Positions 29,183 to 39,243 are shown, numbered from the stretch's first letter. The stretch: DNA of 64,000 bases from Deltaproteobacteria bacterium (GCA_021780225.1 JAJXZF010000029.1:1-64000), one strand, 5' to 3'. Program-made: numbers and translations. The notes: a model not told the origin generated them from the sequence alone.

Positions 29183-30025
29183 ATGGACGAATTTAAAGTA
29201 TTACTTGATAATCTCGCTTTCCCTGAAGGTCCGCGCTGGCGCGACGGGAAACTCTATCTTTCCGACATGCATGCGCATCAGGTGCTGGCTGTCACGCTCG
29301 ACGGAAAGGCCGCGGTCGTTGCCGAGGTTCCGACCTGGCCGTCGGGCTTGGGATGGCTTCCGGATGGCCGCATGCTGATCGTCTCGATGACCGATCGCAA
29401 GTTGCTGCGTCAGGATGCCGGCGGGCTTAAGGTGCATGCGGATTTGAGCAAGCTCGCGTCGTTCCACTGCAACGACATGGTGACCGATGGGGCGGGCCGT
29501 TCTTACGTCGGAAATTTCGGCTACGACCTGCTGACCGGTGCGCCGCAAAAGCCGGCGGAGATCGTGTTGGTCGAACCGGACGGACGCGCGCGCGTCGCCG
29601 CGACCGGCCTCGACTTTCCGAACGGCGCGGTGGTGACGGCTGACGGGCGCACGCTGGTCGTCGCCGAATCGATGGGCCATCGGTTGACCGCATTCAGCGT
29701 CGCCGCGGACGGCGCGCTTTCCAACCGTCGCGTATGGGCTGAACTTGGCGAAGCTGTGCCCGACGGCATCGCGCTCGACGCCGACGGCGCCATCTGGGTC
29801 GCCTCGCCGTTCACTCGGGAGTTGCTGCGTGTTCGCGACGGCGGCGAAATCGCGGAACGGCACAAGTTCGAGGCGATGCCGATCGCTTGCGCGCTCGGCG
29901 GTCCCGGCCGGCGAACGCTTTTCGTGCTGACTTCGGAAAGCATCAATCCGGACGAATGCCGGGCGAAGCGCAGCGCCAAGGTATGGACGCGCGAGGTTGC
30001 GATCGGCGGCGCAGGATGGCCGTAG
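29183..30025 (+). CDS. SMP-30/gluconolactonase-like protein
   Basis: 280 residues, six-bladed beta-propeller hydrolase. Metal ligands of the SMP-30 family are visible: Glu in FPEGPRW, Asn in LDFPNGAVV, and Asp in VPDGIALDADGAIWVA. Members hydrolyse lactones. It lies 63 bp after the CoA-transferase pair on the same strand and may share its pathway. Start ATG 29183. Confidence 0.88.
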   Translation: MDEFKVLLDNLAFPEGPRWRDGKLYLSDMHAHQVLAVTLDGKAAVVAEVPTWPSGLGWLPDGRMLIVSMTDRKLLRQDAGGLKVHADLSKLASFHCNDMVTDGAGRSYVGNFGYDLLTGAPQKPAEIVLVEPDGRARVAATGLDFPNGAVVTADGRTLVVAESMGHRLTAFSVAADGALSNRRVWAELGEAVPDGIALDADGAIWVASPFTRELLRVRDGGEIAERHKFEAMPIACALGGPGRRTLFVLTSESINPDECRAKRSAKVWTREVAIGGAGWP

Positions 30026-30147
30026 GCGCCATACAGGACCGTCGCGCGCCGCGGCCGCGCAAACGCCGTCCGGGTCAATCATGGGATCGATGATTCAAGC
30101 GGCCTGAAGCCGCGCCCGCGGTCCGCCGAGCCGGTATACTCAAACTT

Positions 30148-31467
30148 GTGAACGCTACATCGAATCCTGAAATTTTCGCCGAGCGGCGCCGCCGTTTCCT
30201 TCAAGCGATCGGGGAGGGCGGAGTCGCGATTTTGCCTTCGGCGCCAGTCGCGCTGCGTTCCGGCGACGTTGAATATATTTTTCGCCAGGACAACGATTTT
30301 TATTATCTGACCGGATTAACCGAACCGGAAGCGGTCGCGGTGTTCGCTCCCGGCGAGAAAGAGGAGTTCATCCTCCTGGTTCGTCCGCGCGATCCGGAGC
30401 GCGAAACCTGGACGGGCCGGCGCGCCGGACTTGAAGGCGCCGTCGCGGATTTTCGCGCGAACCGCGCCTTTCCGATCGACGACGTCGACCCCGTATTGCG
30501 CCGTTATCTGGAAAAAGCCGAGCGCGTCTACTTTCCGCTCGCAGTTAACGAACGAATGAGCGTGCGCGTGCTGGAACTGGTCCGTCATGCCCAGGCGATG
30601 CGGCCGCGGCTCGGCAGCGGTCCGAATGCGATTCTGGATCCGCGCGCGATTATCCACGAAGAGCGCGTGCGCAAGCGGCCCGAAGAGCTCGAGGCGATGC
30701 GCCGCGCGATCGCGATTTCCGCCCAAGCGCATCGTGCGGCGATGGCGCGGGCGCGCGGCGCGATGATGGAATGGGAGATCGAAGCGCTGGTCGATTACGA
30801 ATTCCGCTCGCGGGGCGCGGCCGGTCCCAGTTATCCGTCGATTATCGCCTCCGGGCCGAACGCCGCGACCTTGCACTACATCAACAACGATCGCCGGATG
30901 GAGGCGGGCGAACTGCTGTTGATCGACGCGGGATGCGAATATCAATTTTACGCCTCCGACGTTACCCGCACATTTCCAGTCGGCGCGAGATTCTCCGCGT
31001 TGCAGCGGGATTTATACGAGATCGTGCTCGCGGCGCAGCGCGCGGCGATCGAGGCGATCCGGCCGGGCGTCAAGTTCGACGATCCTCACGACGCCGCGGT
31101 CGGAATCCTGGTGGAAGGGATGTGCCGCATCGGCCTGCTGAACGATTCGCCCGAACAGGCGATGAAGGAAGGTTCGTGGCGCCGCTACTACATGCATCGC
31201 ACCAGCCACTGGCTCGGGATGGACGTGCACGACGTCGGCTTGTACCGGCTCGGCGGCGAATCGCGCACGCTTGAGCCGGGGATGGTTTTGACGGTCGAGC
31301 CGGGACTATACGTCGCGCCGCATGACGATCGCGCGCCGGAGCGGTTTCGCGGAATCGGCATCCGGATTGAAGACGATGTGTTGGTCACGCCCGAAGGTCG
31401 CGAAGTGATGACCGCGGCCGTGCCGAAAAGCGTCGCGGATATCGAAGCGTTGACCGCTTCCGCGTAG
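30148..31467 (+). CDS. pepP: Xaa-Pro aminopeptidase (aminopeptidase P)
   Basis: 439 residues. Releases N-terminal residues before proline. The N-terminal AMP_N domain (about 10-140) includes YIFRQDNDFYYLTGLTEPEA. The pita-bread catalytic domain has all five metal ligands: LLIDAGCEYQFYASDVTRTFP (two Asp), HRTSHWLGMDVHD (His), LTVEPGLY (Glu) and GIRIEDDVLVT (Glu). GTG start at 30148. Confidence 0.93.
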   Translation: MNATSNPEIFAERRRRFLQAIGEGGVAILPSAPVALRSGDVEYIFRQDNDFYYLTGLTEPEAVAVFAPGEKEEFILLVRPRDPERETWTGRRAGLEGAVADFRANRAFPIDDVDPVLRRYLEKAERVYFPLAVNERMSVRVLELVRHAQAMRPRLGSGPNAILDPRAIIHEERVRKRPEELEAMRRAIAISAQAHRAAMARARGAMMEWEIEALVDYEFRSRGAAGPSYPSIIASGPNAATLHYINNDRRMEAGELLLIDAGCEYQFYASDVTRTFPVGARFSALQRDLYEIVLAAQRAAIEAIRPGVKFDDPHDAAVGILVEGMCRIGLLNDSPEQAMKEGSWRRYYMHRTSHWLGMDVHDVGLYRLGGESRTLEPGMVLTVEPGLYVAPHDDRAPERFRGIGIRIEDDVLVTPEGREVMTAAVPKSVADIEALTASA

Positions 31468-31493
31468 ATGCGCGCGCCGCCGGCCGGTCCGGG

Positions 31494-32384
31494 TTAGAAC
31501 TCGATCGCGCTCGCCGTGCCGACGATCGTTTTCGTTCCGTCGGCTTTCTCGGTCCAGACTTCCACGGTCGCTCGCGTGCGATCGCCCTCAGGCCGCCGTT
31601 CGATGATCCGCCCGCGCGGCCCGGAAGCCTCTTCGGCCCACAAGACGTTAACCAACCTCAGATCGAGTTTTCCGCCGACCATAAAGCCGAGTCCGAACCG
31701 CCGCGTCATCATTTCGCCGATCAGGCATGCCGACCACATCCCTTGCACCACTATTTCGGGAAAACCGAGCTTGCGCGCCTCTTCGGCGTCGGTGTGATAG
31801 TTGCGGCCGGGCCCCGAGAACGCCATGCACATGGCCTGCGAAATCGGCCGCATCGGCGCTTCGATCGGCTCGCCGCCGCGCTCGCCGACGTGAAAGCTGC
31901 GTCCGGCGGATTTTTCGCGCTCGCGATCGACCGCGAAGCTTGCGCCCGCCGCCGCGCGATCGGCGTCAAGCAGGAAGCTCTGATGCGTCCGGCTGCGTTG
32001 GGCGATCTTTCCGTCCGAGCCGAACAGCAGAACCTCGTTCACTACATATTCGCGGTCGCGCTTGATATAGCGATCGACCACGACCGCGCGGGAGCGAATC
32101 GTCTCGCCAACGCGGATCGGAGCGAAACCTTCCCATTCCTGGCGCGCGTGCAAGTTGCCGAAGATTTTCGGCAGATACCAATCGCGCGTGCGGAAGACGA
32201 CCGAATGCAGGATCAGCGCGGGCGCGATCGGGCCGCCGAGCGGAGTGGCGCCGCGATACCATGGATTGTCGTCGCCAGTCGCCGCGATATAGTTCTCGAC
32301 CGCGTCGGGCGAGATGGCGAATTCCTCGCCGCCAAAATCGCGTCCGACGTAAACTTCCTTCGCGTCAAAGATTCCCGAGCCCAT
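31494..32384 (-). CDS. MaoC-like / FAS1-like dehydratase protein
   Basis: 296 residues made of two hot-dog halves. The N-terminal half (about 15-135) resembles the FAS1-type dehydratase domain: FAISPDAVENYIAATGDDNPWY and GGPIAPALIL. The second half (about 170-295) has FSGPGRNYHTDAEEARKLGFPEIVVQGMW and LRLVNVLWAEE. The family hydrates or dehydrates 3-hydroxyacyl or enoyl thioesters. First of three minus-strand genes lying close together with the isomerase-like and thioesterase genes, though transcription order runs from 33465. Confidence 0.78.
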   Translation of the reverse strand: MGSGIFDAKEVYVGRDFGGEEFAISPDAVENYIAATGDDNPWYRGATPLGGPIAPALILHSVVFRTRDWYLPKIFGNLHARQEWEGFAPIRVGETIRSRAVVVDRYIKRDREYVVNEVLLFGSDGKIAQRSRTHQSFLLDADRAAAGASFAVDREREKSAGRSFHVGERGGEPIEAPMRPISQAMCMAFSGPGRNYHTDAEEARKLGFPEIVVQGMWSACLIGEMMTRRFGLGFMVGGKLDLRLVNVLWAEEASGPRGRIIERRPEGDRTRATVEVWTEKADGTKTIVGTASAIEF

Positions 32385-32419
32385 TGCGCCGCCCTCCGTA
32401 TATCTTCGCGCCCGTTATC

Positions 32420-32821
32420 CTATGGTTTGGCGGCCGCTTTCGCCGCGAGGCGTTCGTCGAACTTCGCCCGCGGCGCCATCGCCCGCACATGCGTGCCGTT
32501 GCCGATTTCGTCCTTTTCGTCGAAAGCGCGCACCTTGAATTCGACTTTGCGCGCGTCCGCGCCGACGACTTCAGCCTCGGCCCTCACGCGCCATCCCACG
32601 GGCGTCGCCGCGATGTGATTCACGTTGACAATCGCGCCGACGGTCATTTCGCCCGGCTCCATGTAGGGCTTGAGCGCGTCCATCGCCGCCATTTCCATCG
32701 CAAGGCTCATGAAGCAAGTCGCCAGCACGGGCGGCAACGATGGTTCGAGAGTTCCCGCGAGTTGGTCGCGTCCGACCACGAATTCGTAAGCGCCTTTGGT
32801 TCCGATCGGCGGCTGACGCAT
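32420..32821 (-). CDS. FlK-like hot-dog acyl-CoA thioesterase
   Basis: 133 residues. Single hot-dog domain. The Thr/Glu/His triad of fluoroacetyl-CoA thioesterase relatives is in place: LATCFMSLAMEMAAM (Thr, Glu) and NVNHIAATPVGW (His). The substrate is more likely a short or aromatic acyl-CoA than fluoroacetyl-CoA. ATG at 32821 follows GGAGAT, so the longer frame from 32899 is rejected. Between a DsbA-like isomerase gene (17 bp) and a MaoC-like gene (35 bp), likely one operon. Confidence 0.82.
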   Translation of the reverse strand: MRQPPIGTKGAYEFVVGRDQLAGTLEPSLPPVLATCFMSLAMEMAAMDALKPYMEPGEMTVGAIVNVNHIAATPVGWRVRAEAEVVGADARKVEFKVRAFDEKDEIGNGTHVRAMAPRAKFDERLAAKAAAKP

Positions 32822-32838
32822 TGAGTATCTCCGTTGTT

Positions 32839-33465
32839 TCAGCGCGCGGCCGCGGCTTCCCGCCGCAGTCCCATCGCGTCCAGTTTTTTGATTGCCCACT
32901 CGATTCTATCGTTGCCCCAGAACGGTTCGCCGGCGACGATCAGAGTCGGCACGCCGAACACGCCGTCCCGCTCGGCTTGCTCGTAGGCGCGGGCGAGATC
33001 GTCGCGGCCTTCGAAAGCGGCGTAGCGCGCAAAATCGTCGGCGTCGAGTCCCGCCTCATGCAGCACGCCGGCCAGCGCGGCGGGCTCCTCGATATTCAAT
33101 TCGCGTTTGAAGAACCGCGCGAAGACGAGCGGAGCATATTCGCGAAACCGTTCGTGTTTCTCCGCGTATATTCCGCTCATCATCGCGAGCCGCGAATCGA
33201 ACAGTTTTTGCGGTCCCCGGATGATCATGCCGCGCTCGTTGGCGAAGCGGCGCGCATCGGCGTACAGGTAGCGCACCTTGTCCCAATCGCGCTGACTCCG
33301 CTTCTCGAGTTCCCCGCCATAAGCAAGCCGCGGTTCGAAATCGCGCGGAATAAAGCGCAGCCGAACCCGATGGGTCCGTTCGAGCGCGCCGGCCGGCTCC
33401 AGCGCCAGATAGCTGAAGGGGCTTTTAAAATCGTAGTAGAAACGAATTTCTTCGACGGCGTCCAT
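32839..33465 (-). CDS. 2-hydroxychromene-2-carboxylate isomerase-like (DsbA/GST-kappa fold) protein
   Basis: 208 residues. IRFYYDFKSPFSYLALEPAGAL, with the active-site Ser in place of a Cys pair, then FIPRDFEPRL, FDSRLAMMSG and GVFGVPTLIVAGEPFWGNDRIEW, are typical of HCCA isomerase relatives. These use glutathione in naphthalene-type aromatic breakdown. Other members have unrelated roles. It is the first gene of the isomerase-thioesterase-MaoC group. Confidence 0.85.
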   Translation of the reverse strand: MDAVEEIRFYYDFKSPFSYLALEPAGALERTHRVRLRFIPRDFEPRLAYGGELEKRSQRDWDKVRYLYADARRFANERGMIIRGPQKLFDSRLAMMSGIYAEKHERFREYAPLVFARFFKRELNIEEPAALAGVLHEAGLDADDFARYAAFEGRDDLARAYEQAERDGVFGVPTLIVAGEPFWGNDRIEWAIKKLDAMGLRREAAAAR

Positions 33466-33536
33466 CGCGGCTCCCGCTCGATTGAATAGCGGAATTCGGC
33501 GCGCCGCAAAAGCCGCCGGCCGCGCCGGCGTTCACG

Positions 33537-36362
33537 TTAGCGGAGCCGGACGCCGTCCGTCGCGAGCGCGGGATTATCGTGGCCGGCGTGCGGAAACTGA
33601 AGCGTGACGGTCGAACCTTCGCCTTTGCGGCTTTCGATTTTCAGGCTGGCGTTATTCAAATCCAGAAATCGGCGGGCGAGCGCCAATCCCAGACCGGCGC
33701 CCTCGAACTTCCGGGTGTAGCCGGAATCTTCCTGCGAGAAAGGTTCGAGCAGCCGCGAAAGGAATTTCGGGTCGATGCCGACGCCGGTATCGGCCACGAT
33801 CACCCGCGCTCCCTGGTTGGGCGCGGGGCGTTCGACGCGCACCGCCACGCCGCCGCGATGGGTGAATTTGATGGCGTTGTCGAGCACCTGGCGCACCGCC
33901 TGAGCGACGCTGTATTCGTCGGCTTCGGCGGTCAGATCGGGCGCGCCGATCTCAAGCTTGAGCGCAAGGCCTTTCTCGGCCGCGGGTTCGCGGGCGTCTT
34001 CGACCTCGCGCGCGACGATTTCGGCGAGCCGCAACGGCCTTCGGTCGAGCTGGAAATTTCCCGACTCGAGCCGCGAATAGTCCAGGATGTTGCTGATCGT
34101 ATGGAGCAGCCGGCGCGACGCTCGCGAAATCGCGTCCAGATACTCGGTTTGGCTCGTGTCGCCGCGCTCGAGCAGGTAGCTGCCGATCAAATCGCCATAC
34201 CCAAGGATGATATTGATCGGGGTGCGGATTTCGTGGCTCATGTTCGCCAGAAACGCGGATTTGAGGCGTGTGGCCTCCACCGCGGCGTCGCGCGCCCGTT
34301 TCAATTCGGCTTCGGCCCGCTTGTGTTCGGTGATGTCGCGAGCGATCGCGGCGACGCCGATTACAGCGCCGTCGGAATCGCGAATCGGCGACAGCGCGAC
34401 GGAAACGACGATCGTCGTGTAATCGCCGCGCAGCCGCTTGGTTTCGTAATGATCCTCGGTCGCACCGGCCCGGAACCGCGCGAATCTTCGCTGCAAGTCC
34501 GCAACTTCGTCGTATGAAAGCAGGGATTCGATGTTGCGGCCAAGTATGCGACTTGCCGGATGGCCGTAAAGGCGCTCGGCGCCGCCGTTCCAGCTCGTGA
34601 CCATTCCGTCAAAGGTGAAGCTCATTATCGCATCGTCGGAAGCGGCGACGATCGATGCAAACAAGGCGTAATCGCGTTCGGCCGCGCGGCGATCGGTGAT
34701 ATCGCGAAGATTCACCAACAGCGCTGGCGCCCCGCCGATTTGGTCGATCGTGCGGGTCACGATTTCGCACACGCGCCAGCCGCCGTCGCCGCCGAGCAGC
34801 CGCAATTCGCATCGCGCCGGCACGCCCGGATGCGCCCGCGCGAAGGTGAAATTTTGATCGCGGAGCGGAAGGTCCTGCGGATGCACGAAGTCGCCGCCGA
34901 CTCGGCCGACCATGCTTTCGGATGACTGGCCGAACATCCGCGCGCCGGGTTCATTGATAAAACGGATTCGATTTTCGTCGTCCAAAACCACTATGACGTC
35001 GGTTGAATTTTCGATCAGCGTGCGCAGGTAACTTTCATTTTCGCGCAAGCGGCTTTCGCCGCGCGACCGCTCGATTGCGACAGCGAGCACATTGGCGAGC
35101 GAGCGGACGAAGCCAGCGTCCTCGCGCGTGTAGCTTCGAGGCGAGCGCGAATAGGCCGAGAGCGCTCCGAAATTGGCGTTGCGCGAGTGGATCGGCGCCG
35201 AAACCACGCTGCGCGCGCCGCGCTCGAGCAAACGGCGATGCGCCCGAAACCGCGCATCCGCCGAGATATCCTGCGAAATCACCGGCTCCCCGCCGTTCAG
35301 CACGAGCTTCCAGAGCGTGCTTTCTTGCTCTCCGCTGAGAAGGTTCAAATATTCGGAGGCGTCGTCGCCGGTGGTCGCGCTCAACCGCATGCCGCGGCTG
35401 GCTTCGTCGTATTCGAGCACTGATGCGAAATCCGCCTGCAAGCCCGCCCGCGCGCTCTCGGCGGCTTCGGCCAGCAGCTCGCCGAGGCTTGCGCCCTCCA
35501 GTGCGCGCGCCGCGAGATGGGCCGTCGCTTCATGCTGGCGCATCCGCACCAGCAGTTCGTTCTCCGCGCTGATGCGTGCGGTGATGTCGGTATTGACGCC
35601 GAAGGCGCCCGTGATTTCTCCGTCCGCGTTGCGAATCGGGCCGCGCCAGACTTCAAGGTAATGACCATTGATTTCGGTCTCGGCAACGCTCTCTTCGCCG
35701 GCCAGCGCCGCTTGCATCCCTTCGATTAAGCGCGGCCGATCGCGATGAACGGCATACGCCGAGCGTCCGACGATCGCGCCGGGATTGGCGGAAATCAGCT
35801 TCGCGCCGCGACCCTGCATGAGAATGTATTTGCCGTCGCGATCGATCGCGCTGATTATCAACGGCACATGATTGATAATTTCGCGCAGACGGCTTTCCGT
35901 TTCGCGCAGCGTGAATTCCGCACGCCGCAGATCGGTGATATCGCGGGCGATCGACAACCGGCAGCGCCGATCTCCCAGCCGCAATTTCACCGCGGACCAC
36001 AGCACCGTAAGCGTGCGGCCGTTGCGGAGTTTCATCGGTATTTCGACATTGCGAATCGCGCCCGTTGATTTGAGCGCCTCCGCGATGCGCGCGAGCGTGT
36101 CCTGGTCGAATTCGAGTCCCAAGTCCGCCGGCCTGCGACCGAGAACTTCGGTGCGCGAATAGCTGGTAACGCGCAGGAATTCATCGTTGACGTCGATATA
36201 ACGTCCCTCTGACGTATCCATCAGCGTCAAAACGTCGGTGCTGTGACGGAAGACGGCTTCGAACGGATCGATATTGGACAGGTCGTCGAGTGATTCCTGA
36301 GAACGCGGAGATTCCTGATCTTTGACGATCGGCAGATTGCCGTTTTTAGCTGATGCCGACAT
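33537..36362 (-). CDS. Multi-PAS/GAF sensor histidine kinase
   Basis: 941 residues, no membrane segment. PAS domains at about 30-140 and 160-275, a GAF domain at about 290-435 (SLGELLAEAAESARAGL), and two more PAS domains at about 445-565 and 575-695. The phospho-acceptor domain has His710 in FLANMSHEIRTPINIILGYG. The ATPase domain has VLDNAIKFTHRGG, VADTGVGID and GAGLGLALARRF. It ends without a receiver and no response regulator is adjacent, so its partner is unknown. Upstream lies the second kinase on the same strand. Confidence 0.92.
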   Translation of the reverse strand: MSASAKNGNLPIVKDQESPRSQESLDDLSNIDPFEAVFRHSTDVLTLMDTSEGRYIDVNDEFLRVTSYSRTEVLGRRPADLGLEFDQDTLARIAEALKSTGAIRNVEIPMKLRNGRTLTVLWSAVKLRLGDRRCRLSIARDITDLRRAEFTLRETESRLREIINHVPLIISAIDRDGKYILMQGRGAKLISANPGAIVGRSAYAVHRDRPRLIEGMQAALAGEESVAETEINGHYLEVWRGPIRNADGEITGAFGVNTDITARISAENELLVRMRQHEATAHLAARALEGASLGELLAEAAESARAGLQADFASVLEYDEASRGMRLSATTGDDASEYLNLLSGEQESTLWKLVLNGGEPVISQDISADARFRAHRRLLERGARSVVSAPIHSRNANFGALSAYSRSPRSYTREDAGFVRSLANVLAVAIERSRGESRLRENESYLRTLIENSTDVIVVLDDENRIRFINEPGARMFGQSSESMVGRVGGDFVHPQDLPLRDQNFTFARAHPGVPARCELRLLGGDGGWRVCEIVTRTIDQIGGAPALLVNLRDITDRRAAERDYALFASIVAASDDAIMSFTFDGMVTSWNGGAERLYGHPASRILGRNIESLLSYDEVADLQRRFARFRAGATEDHYETKRLRGDYTTIVVSVALSPIRDSDGAVIGVAAIARDITEHKRAEAELKRARDAAVEATRLKSAFLANMSHEIRTPINIILGYGDLIGSYLLERGDTSQTEYLDAISRASRRLLHTISNILDYSRLESGNFQLDRRPLRLAEIVAREVEDAREPAAEKGLALKLEIGAPDLTAEADEYSVAQAVRQVLDNAIKFTHRGGVAVRVERPAPNQGARVIVADTGVGIDPKFLSRLLEPFSQEDSGYTRKFEGAGLGLALARRFLDLNNASLKIESRKGEGSTVTLQFPHAGHDNPALATDGVRLR

Positions 36363-36678
36363 CAGTTGCTACCGACTGTACTGAAGCGCGCGCCAATTTT
36401 CCGGCGCCAATTTTTTGCCGCATGGCGGCGCAAGCGCTTCGAAGCTCTCACGCTTCACGCACCTTCGCGCGAAATTCCACTCGCGGCGCAAACGGATTTA
36501 ATCAAGTCAGCAACCATGGCGCCATCAAGACCGTGTCCTGTCGTGCTACAAAATGTCGTATTTATGCGACGGTGGGCGAAACTTCGCGATCCGCCCGATC
36601 GCCGCGGCTCGCCGCCCGGTCTAATTTGCGATTTGACGGCCGATGTCCCGCCGCGCGCATCCAGATTGACTTGAAGCG
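36363..36678. other. Intergenic region between two kinase genes
   Basis: 316 bp with no convincing gene on either strand. It must hold the leader of the PAS/GAF kinase. I see no clear terminator after the hybrid kinase stop and no clear promoter hexamers. CGCCAATTTT is repeated twice (about 36390-36415). Confidence 0.5.
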
Positions 36679-38562
36679 TCACAACCCTTCGCCGAACACA
36701 GCCGCCGCGGATTGGTCCGATTCCTGTTCTTCCGAATGGTCGCGCCGGGCGGGTACGTCGGAAAGGATGTTCTGCAACGCTTGCAGAAGCGTTGAACGTT
36801 TGACCGGTTTGCTTACATGTGCGTCGCAACCGGCCTCCAGGCTTTTCCGCACCGCGTCTCCGAACACCGAAGCTGTCAGCGCAATTATCGGCGTGCGCCG
36901 GCGGCGCTGTTCATTCTCCCACGCGCGAATCATTCGCGTGGTTTCATAGCCGTCTCTGACCGGCATCTGGATGTCCATCAGCACCGCGTCGAATTGACTG
37001 CCGACAAATTTCTGGTAGGCGATGTCGCCGTTCTCGGCGAATTCGAGCGTATAACCCGAACGGCGCAGAAATGCGTCCAGCAGCATGCGATTGTCCGCCG
37101 AGTCGTCGACGATGAGAATCCGCCGGCCTGTTCCCGGCGCGGCGCCGCTTTCAGGCCCGAGCGCGGCCGGCGCCGGATCTGGCTCGCGCATCGGATGCGC
37201 TTCCGGCGATGCGGCGTCGAGCGGAACGGTCAGATGGAACGCGCTGCCGTGGCCGACCTCGCTTTCCAGCCGGATTCCGCCGCCCATCAGTTCCGTCAGT
37301 TGCTTCACGATTGCGAGCCCAAGGCCCGAGCCGCCATATTGCCGCGCGGTCGACGATTGAGCCTGGGAGTAGCTGTTAAAGATCAAACCTTGCTGATCAG
37401 CGGGAACGCCAATGCCCGTATCGGCGACGCGGAGATGCAAGGATCGGGGGTCGTTCCCGGCGCGCGATATATCGAGCGCGATTTCGCCGCGTTCGGTGAA
37501 CTTGAGCGCGTTGCCCAGCAGATTGATCAGAATCTGCCGCACGCGCAAAGAGTCGCCGTTGACGATGGCGGGCACATCCGGCGCGATTCGAAGCGTCAGC
37601 TTCAAGCCCTTCTGGCGGGCTTTGGCCGCGATCGTTTCAACCGCGTTTTGCGCCAGTTCCGCCAGATTGAAGTTCGCGGCTTCAAGCGTCAGGCGACCGC
37701 TCTCGATCCGGGCGAGGTCGAGAATTTTGTTGATTAGTTCGAGCAGATCCGCGCCGTTGTTCATCATGACGCTGAGATATTCGCGCTGCTCGCGCGCGAG
37801 CTGGGTTTCGTTCAGCAATTCCGCCATGCCGAGTATCGAATTCATCGGCGTGCGGATGTCATGCGACATTTGCGACAGAAACTCAGACTTGGCCCGCGAG
37901 GCCGCCTCCGCCGCTTGACGTGCCGCGACAAGTTCCGCTTCGTTATCGCGGATCGCGCGCATCAGCGCTTCACGGCGCCTGCGGTCTCCTTCGTTCAGCG
38001 TTACGGCGAATTGGGCCAGCGCCGCCGCTATGCCGAGCGCGACCCATTGAAAGAGCAACATGACGCCCTGATCGGGAATCACGATCGAGATTACGCCGAT
38101 CGCCGCAAGGCAAAGCGTGGAAAATCCGCATTGAAAATAGGGGCCCCATTGTACCACGATCGCGGAGCCCAGGCACAAGAGCAGCAACGCGATGAAAAAG
38201 ATGATCTGCCCATGAGAAATGATTGCGCTGGCGCACGCCATGGCGACCAGAATCGCATTGTATGCGAACATCATAAGTCGCCAGCGGCGCCGATACCATC
38301 CGCGCCACGTGCTCCAGAGCGCGGCGGCCGTGACGGCGGACAGAAATTCAAAAATTGGCGCGAGCGGCTTACTCAGATCAGGAGTGAAATAGACAACGAA
38401 AAGCCAGTTCAGCGTTTGATATATAAATACAGCGATTATGCCGCCCCGAATTAGCCGAAGCCGCTGACGCTCGTCGCCGGCCGCGCTCGCCGCCGGCATC
38501 GCCGTGCCGATCGGTTCGCGCGGCTCATTGATTGGCCGGGTATCGGTAACGCCAGGAGACAT
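36679..38562 (-). CDS. Membrane hybrid sensor histidine kinase with receiver domain
   Basis: 627 residues from ATG 38562 (a TTG at 38583 would add 7). Five to six hydrophobic helices at about 40-185 (GGIIAVFIYQTLNWLFVVYF, IIFFIALLLLCLGSAIVV, VMLLFQWVALGIAAALA). A coiled coil leads to the phospho-acceptor domain with His234 in LSQMSHDIRTPMNSILG, the ATPase domain with LLGNALKFTE, VADTGIGV and GSGLGLAIVKQL, then a receiver domain with Asp530 in VLMDIQMPV. There is no phosphotransfer domain, so an external one is expected. Confidence 0.92.
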   Translation of the reverse strand: MSPGVTDTRPINEPREPIGTAMPAASAAGDERQRLRLIRGGIIAVFIYQTLNWLFVVYFTPDLSKPLAPIFEFLSAVTAAALWSTWRGWYRRRWRLMMFAYNAILVAMACASAIISHGQIIFFIALLLLCLGSAIVVQWGPYFQCGFSTLCLAAIGVISIVIPDQGVMLLFQWVALGIAAALAQFAVTLNEGDRRRREALMRAIRDNEAELVAARQAAEAASRAKSEFLSQMSHDIRTPMNSILGMAELLNETQLAREQREYLSVMMNNGADLLELINKILDLARIESGRLTLEAANFNLAELAQNAVETIAAKARQKGLKLTLRIAPDVPAIVNGDSLRVRQILINLLGNALKFTERGEIALDISRAGNDPRSLHLRVADTGIGVPADQQGLIFNSYSQAQSSTARQYGGSGLGLAIVKQLTELMGGGIRLESEVGHGSAFHLTVPLDAASPEAHPMREPDPAPAALGPESGAAPGTGRRILIVDDSADNRMLLDAFLRRSGYTLEFAENGDIAYQKFVGSQFDAVLMDIQMPVRDGYETTRMIRAWENEQRRRRTPIIALTASVFGDAVRKSLEAGCDAHVSKPVKRSTLLQALQNILSDVPARRDHSEEQESDQSAAAVFGEGL

Positions 38563-39063
38563 TTCCACTAGCGGTCTGATCAATCGAACCGCGCCGATTG
38601 CGAGAGCCGTCCGCGATCGATGGGAGCGGCGCAGTAATCGTCTTTGCGCTTGTTGGATTCTCAGTCAATTAGAGGCGATAGTCAATTCAAATCCTATTTT
38701 CCGGCGCATTTTGTCGCCGTCAGGATGGCGGAGCGCGAAGTTTTGCTCGATTTTGGCGATCGGCGAGAAGTGTGCGTCAGATTGACACCCCCCGTTCGAG
38801 GCCGGCGATGGTTTCGCGATGCGAATCCGCGATTGTCGCGCACGCCGGCGCGCATCGTTCGCTTTGGCGATTCTTGTGCGGCGGTGACCGCTCAAATTGG
38901 GAAAGAGCGCGCGAAAACGGCATCGCCATCGCCTGCCAGTGGACGCTTTCGGCAACTCGCCGCCGCCGATGATCTTGCGCCAACCACCAACCCGGAACTC
39001 GACCGCGGCGTGGTTGTGCGGGCGATCCGCGGCCGGCGCGGGAACCGGGCGGGATTCGGGACT
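38563..39063. other. Intergenic region between hybrid kinase and Flp pilin
   Basis: About 500 bp without a supportable gene. Short open frames exist on both strands, but none has a recognisable domain, ribosome site or membrane pattern. The kinase promoter should lie near 38563-38700, where base composition is more AT-rich. Confidence 0.5.
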
Positions 39064-39243
39064 TCAGGAAGCGACAATACTACTGTTGGTCTGGTTCACG
39101 TTGCTGGTAAGGTTGCGCCCCAACAGCGCATAGGCGGCGACCGCGACAATCGCAATGGTTCCAACGATCAGAACGTATTCGGCCATGGTTTGACCGCGCC
39201 GGTTCCGGTGCGGTTGCCGTGCTGCAAGCGTCGAAATGGTCAT
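39064..39243 (-). CDS. Flp-type (class IVb) pilin
   Basis: 59 residues from ATG 39243, which follows GGAAGAGG by 7 bp. Prepilin-type end: basic leader, then RRGQTMAEYVLIVGTIAIVAVAAYALLG, where cleavage after Gly and the Glu-Tyr pair are Flp pilin hallmarks. These pilins build thin adhesive or tight-adherence pili with the Tad machinery, none of which is in the window. The frame runs open to an ATG at 39360. That 39-residue extension has no pilin-like features. Confidence 0.8.
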   Translation of the reverse strand: MTISTLAARQPHRNRRGQTMAEYVLIVGTIAIVAVAAYALLGRNLTSNVNQTNSSIVAS

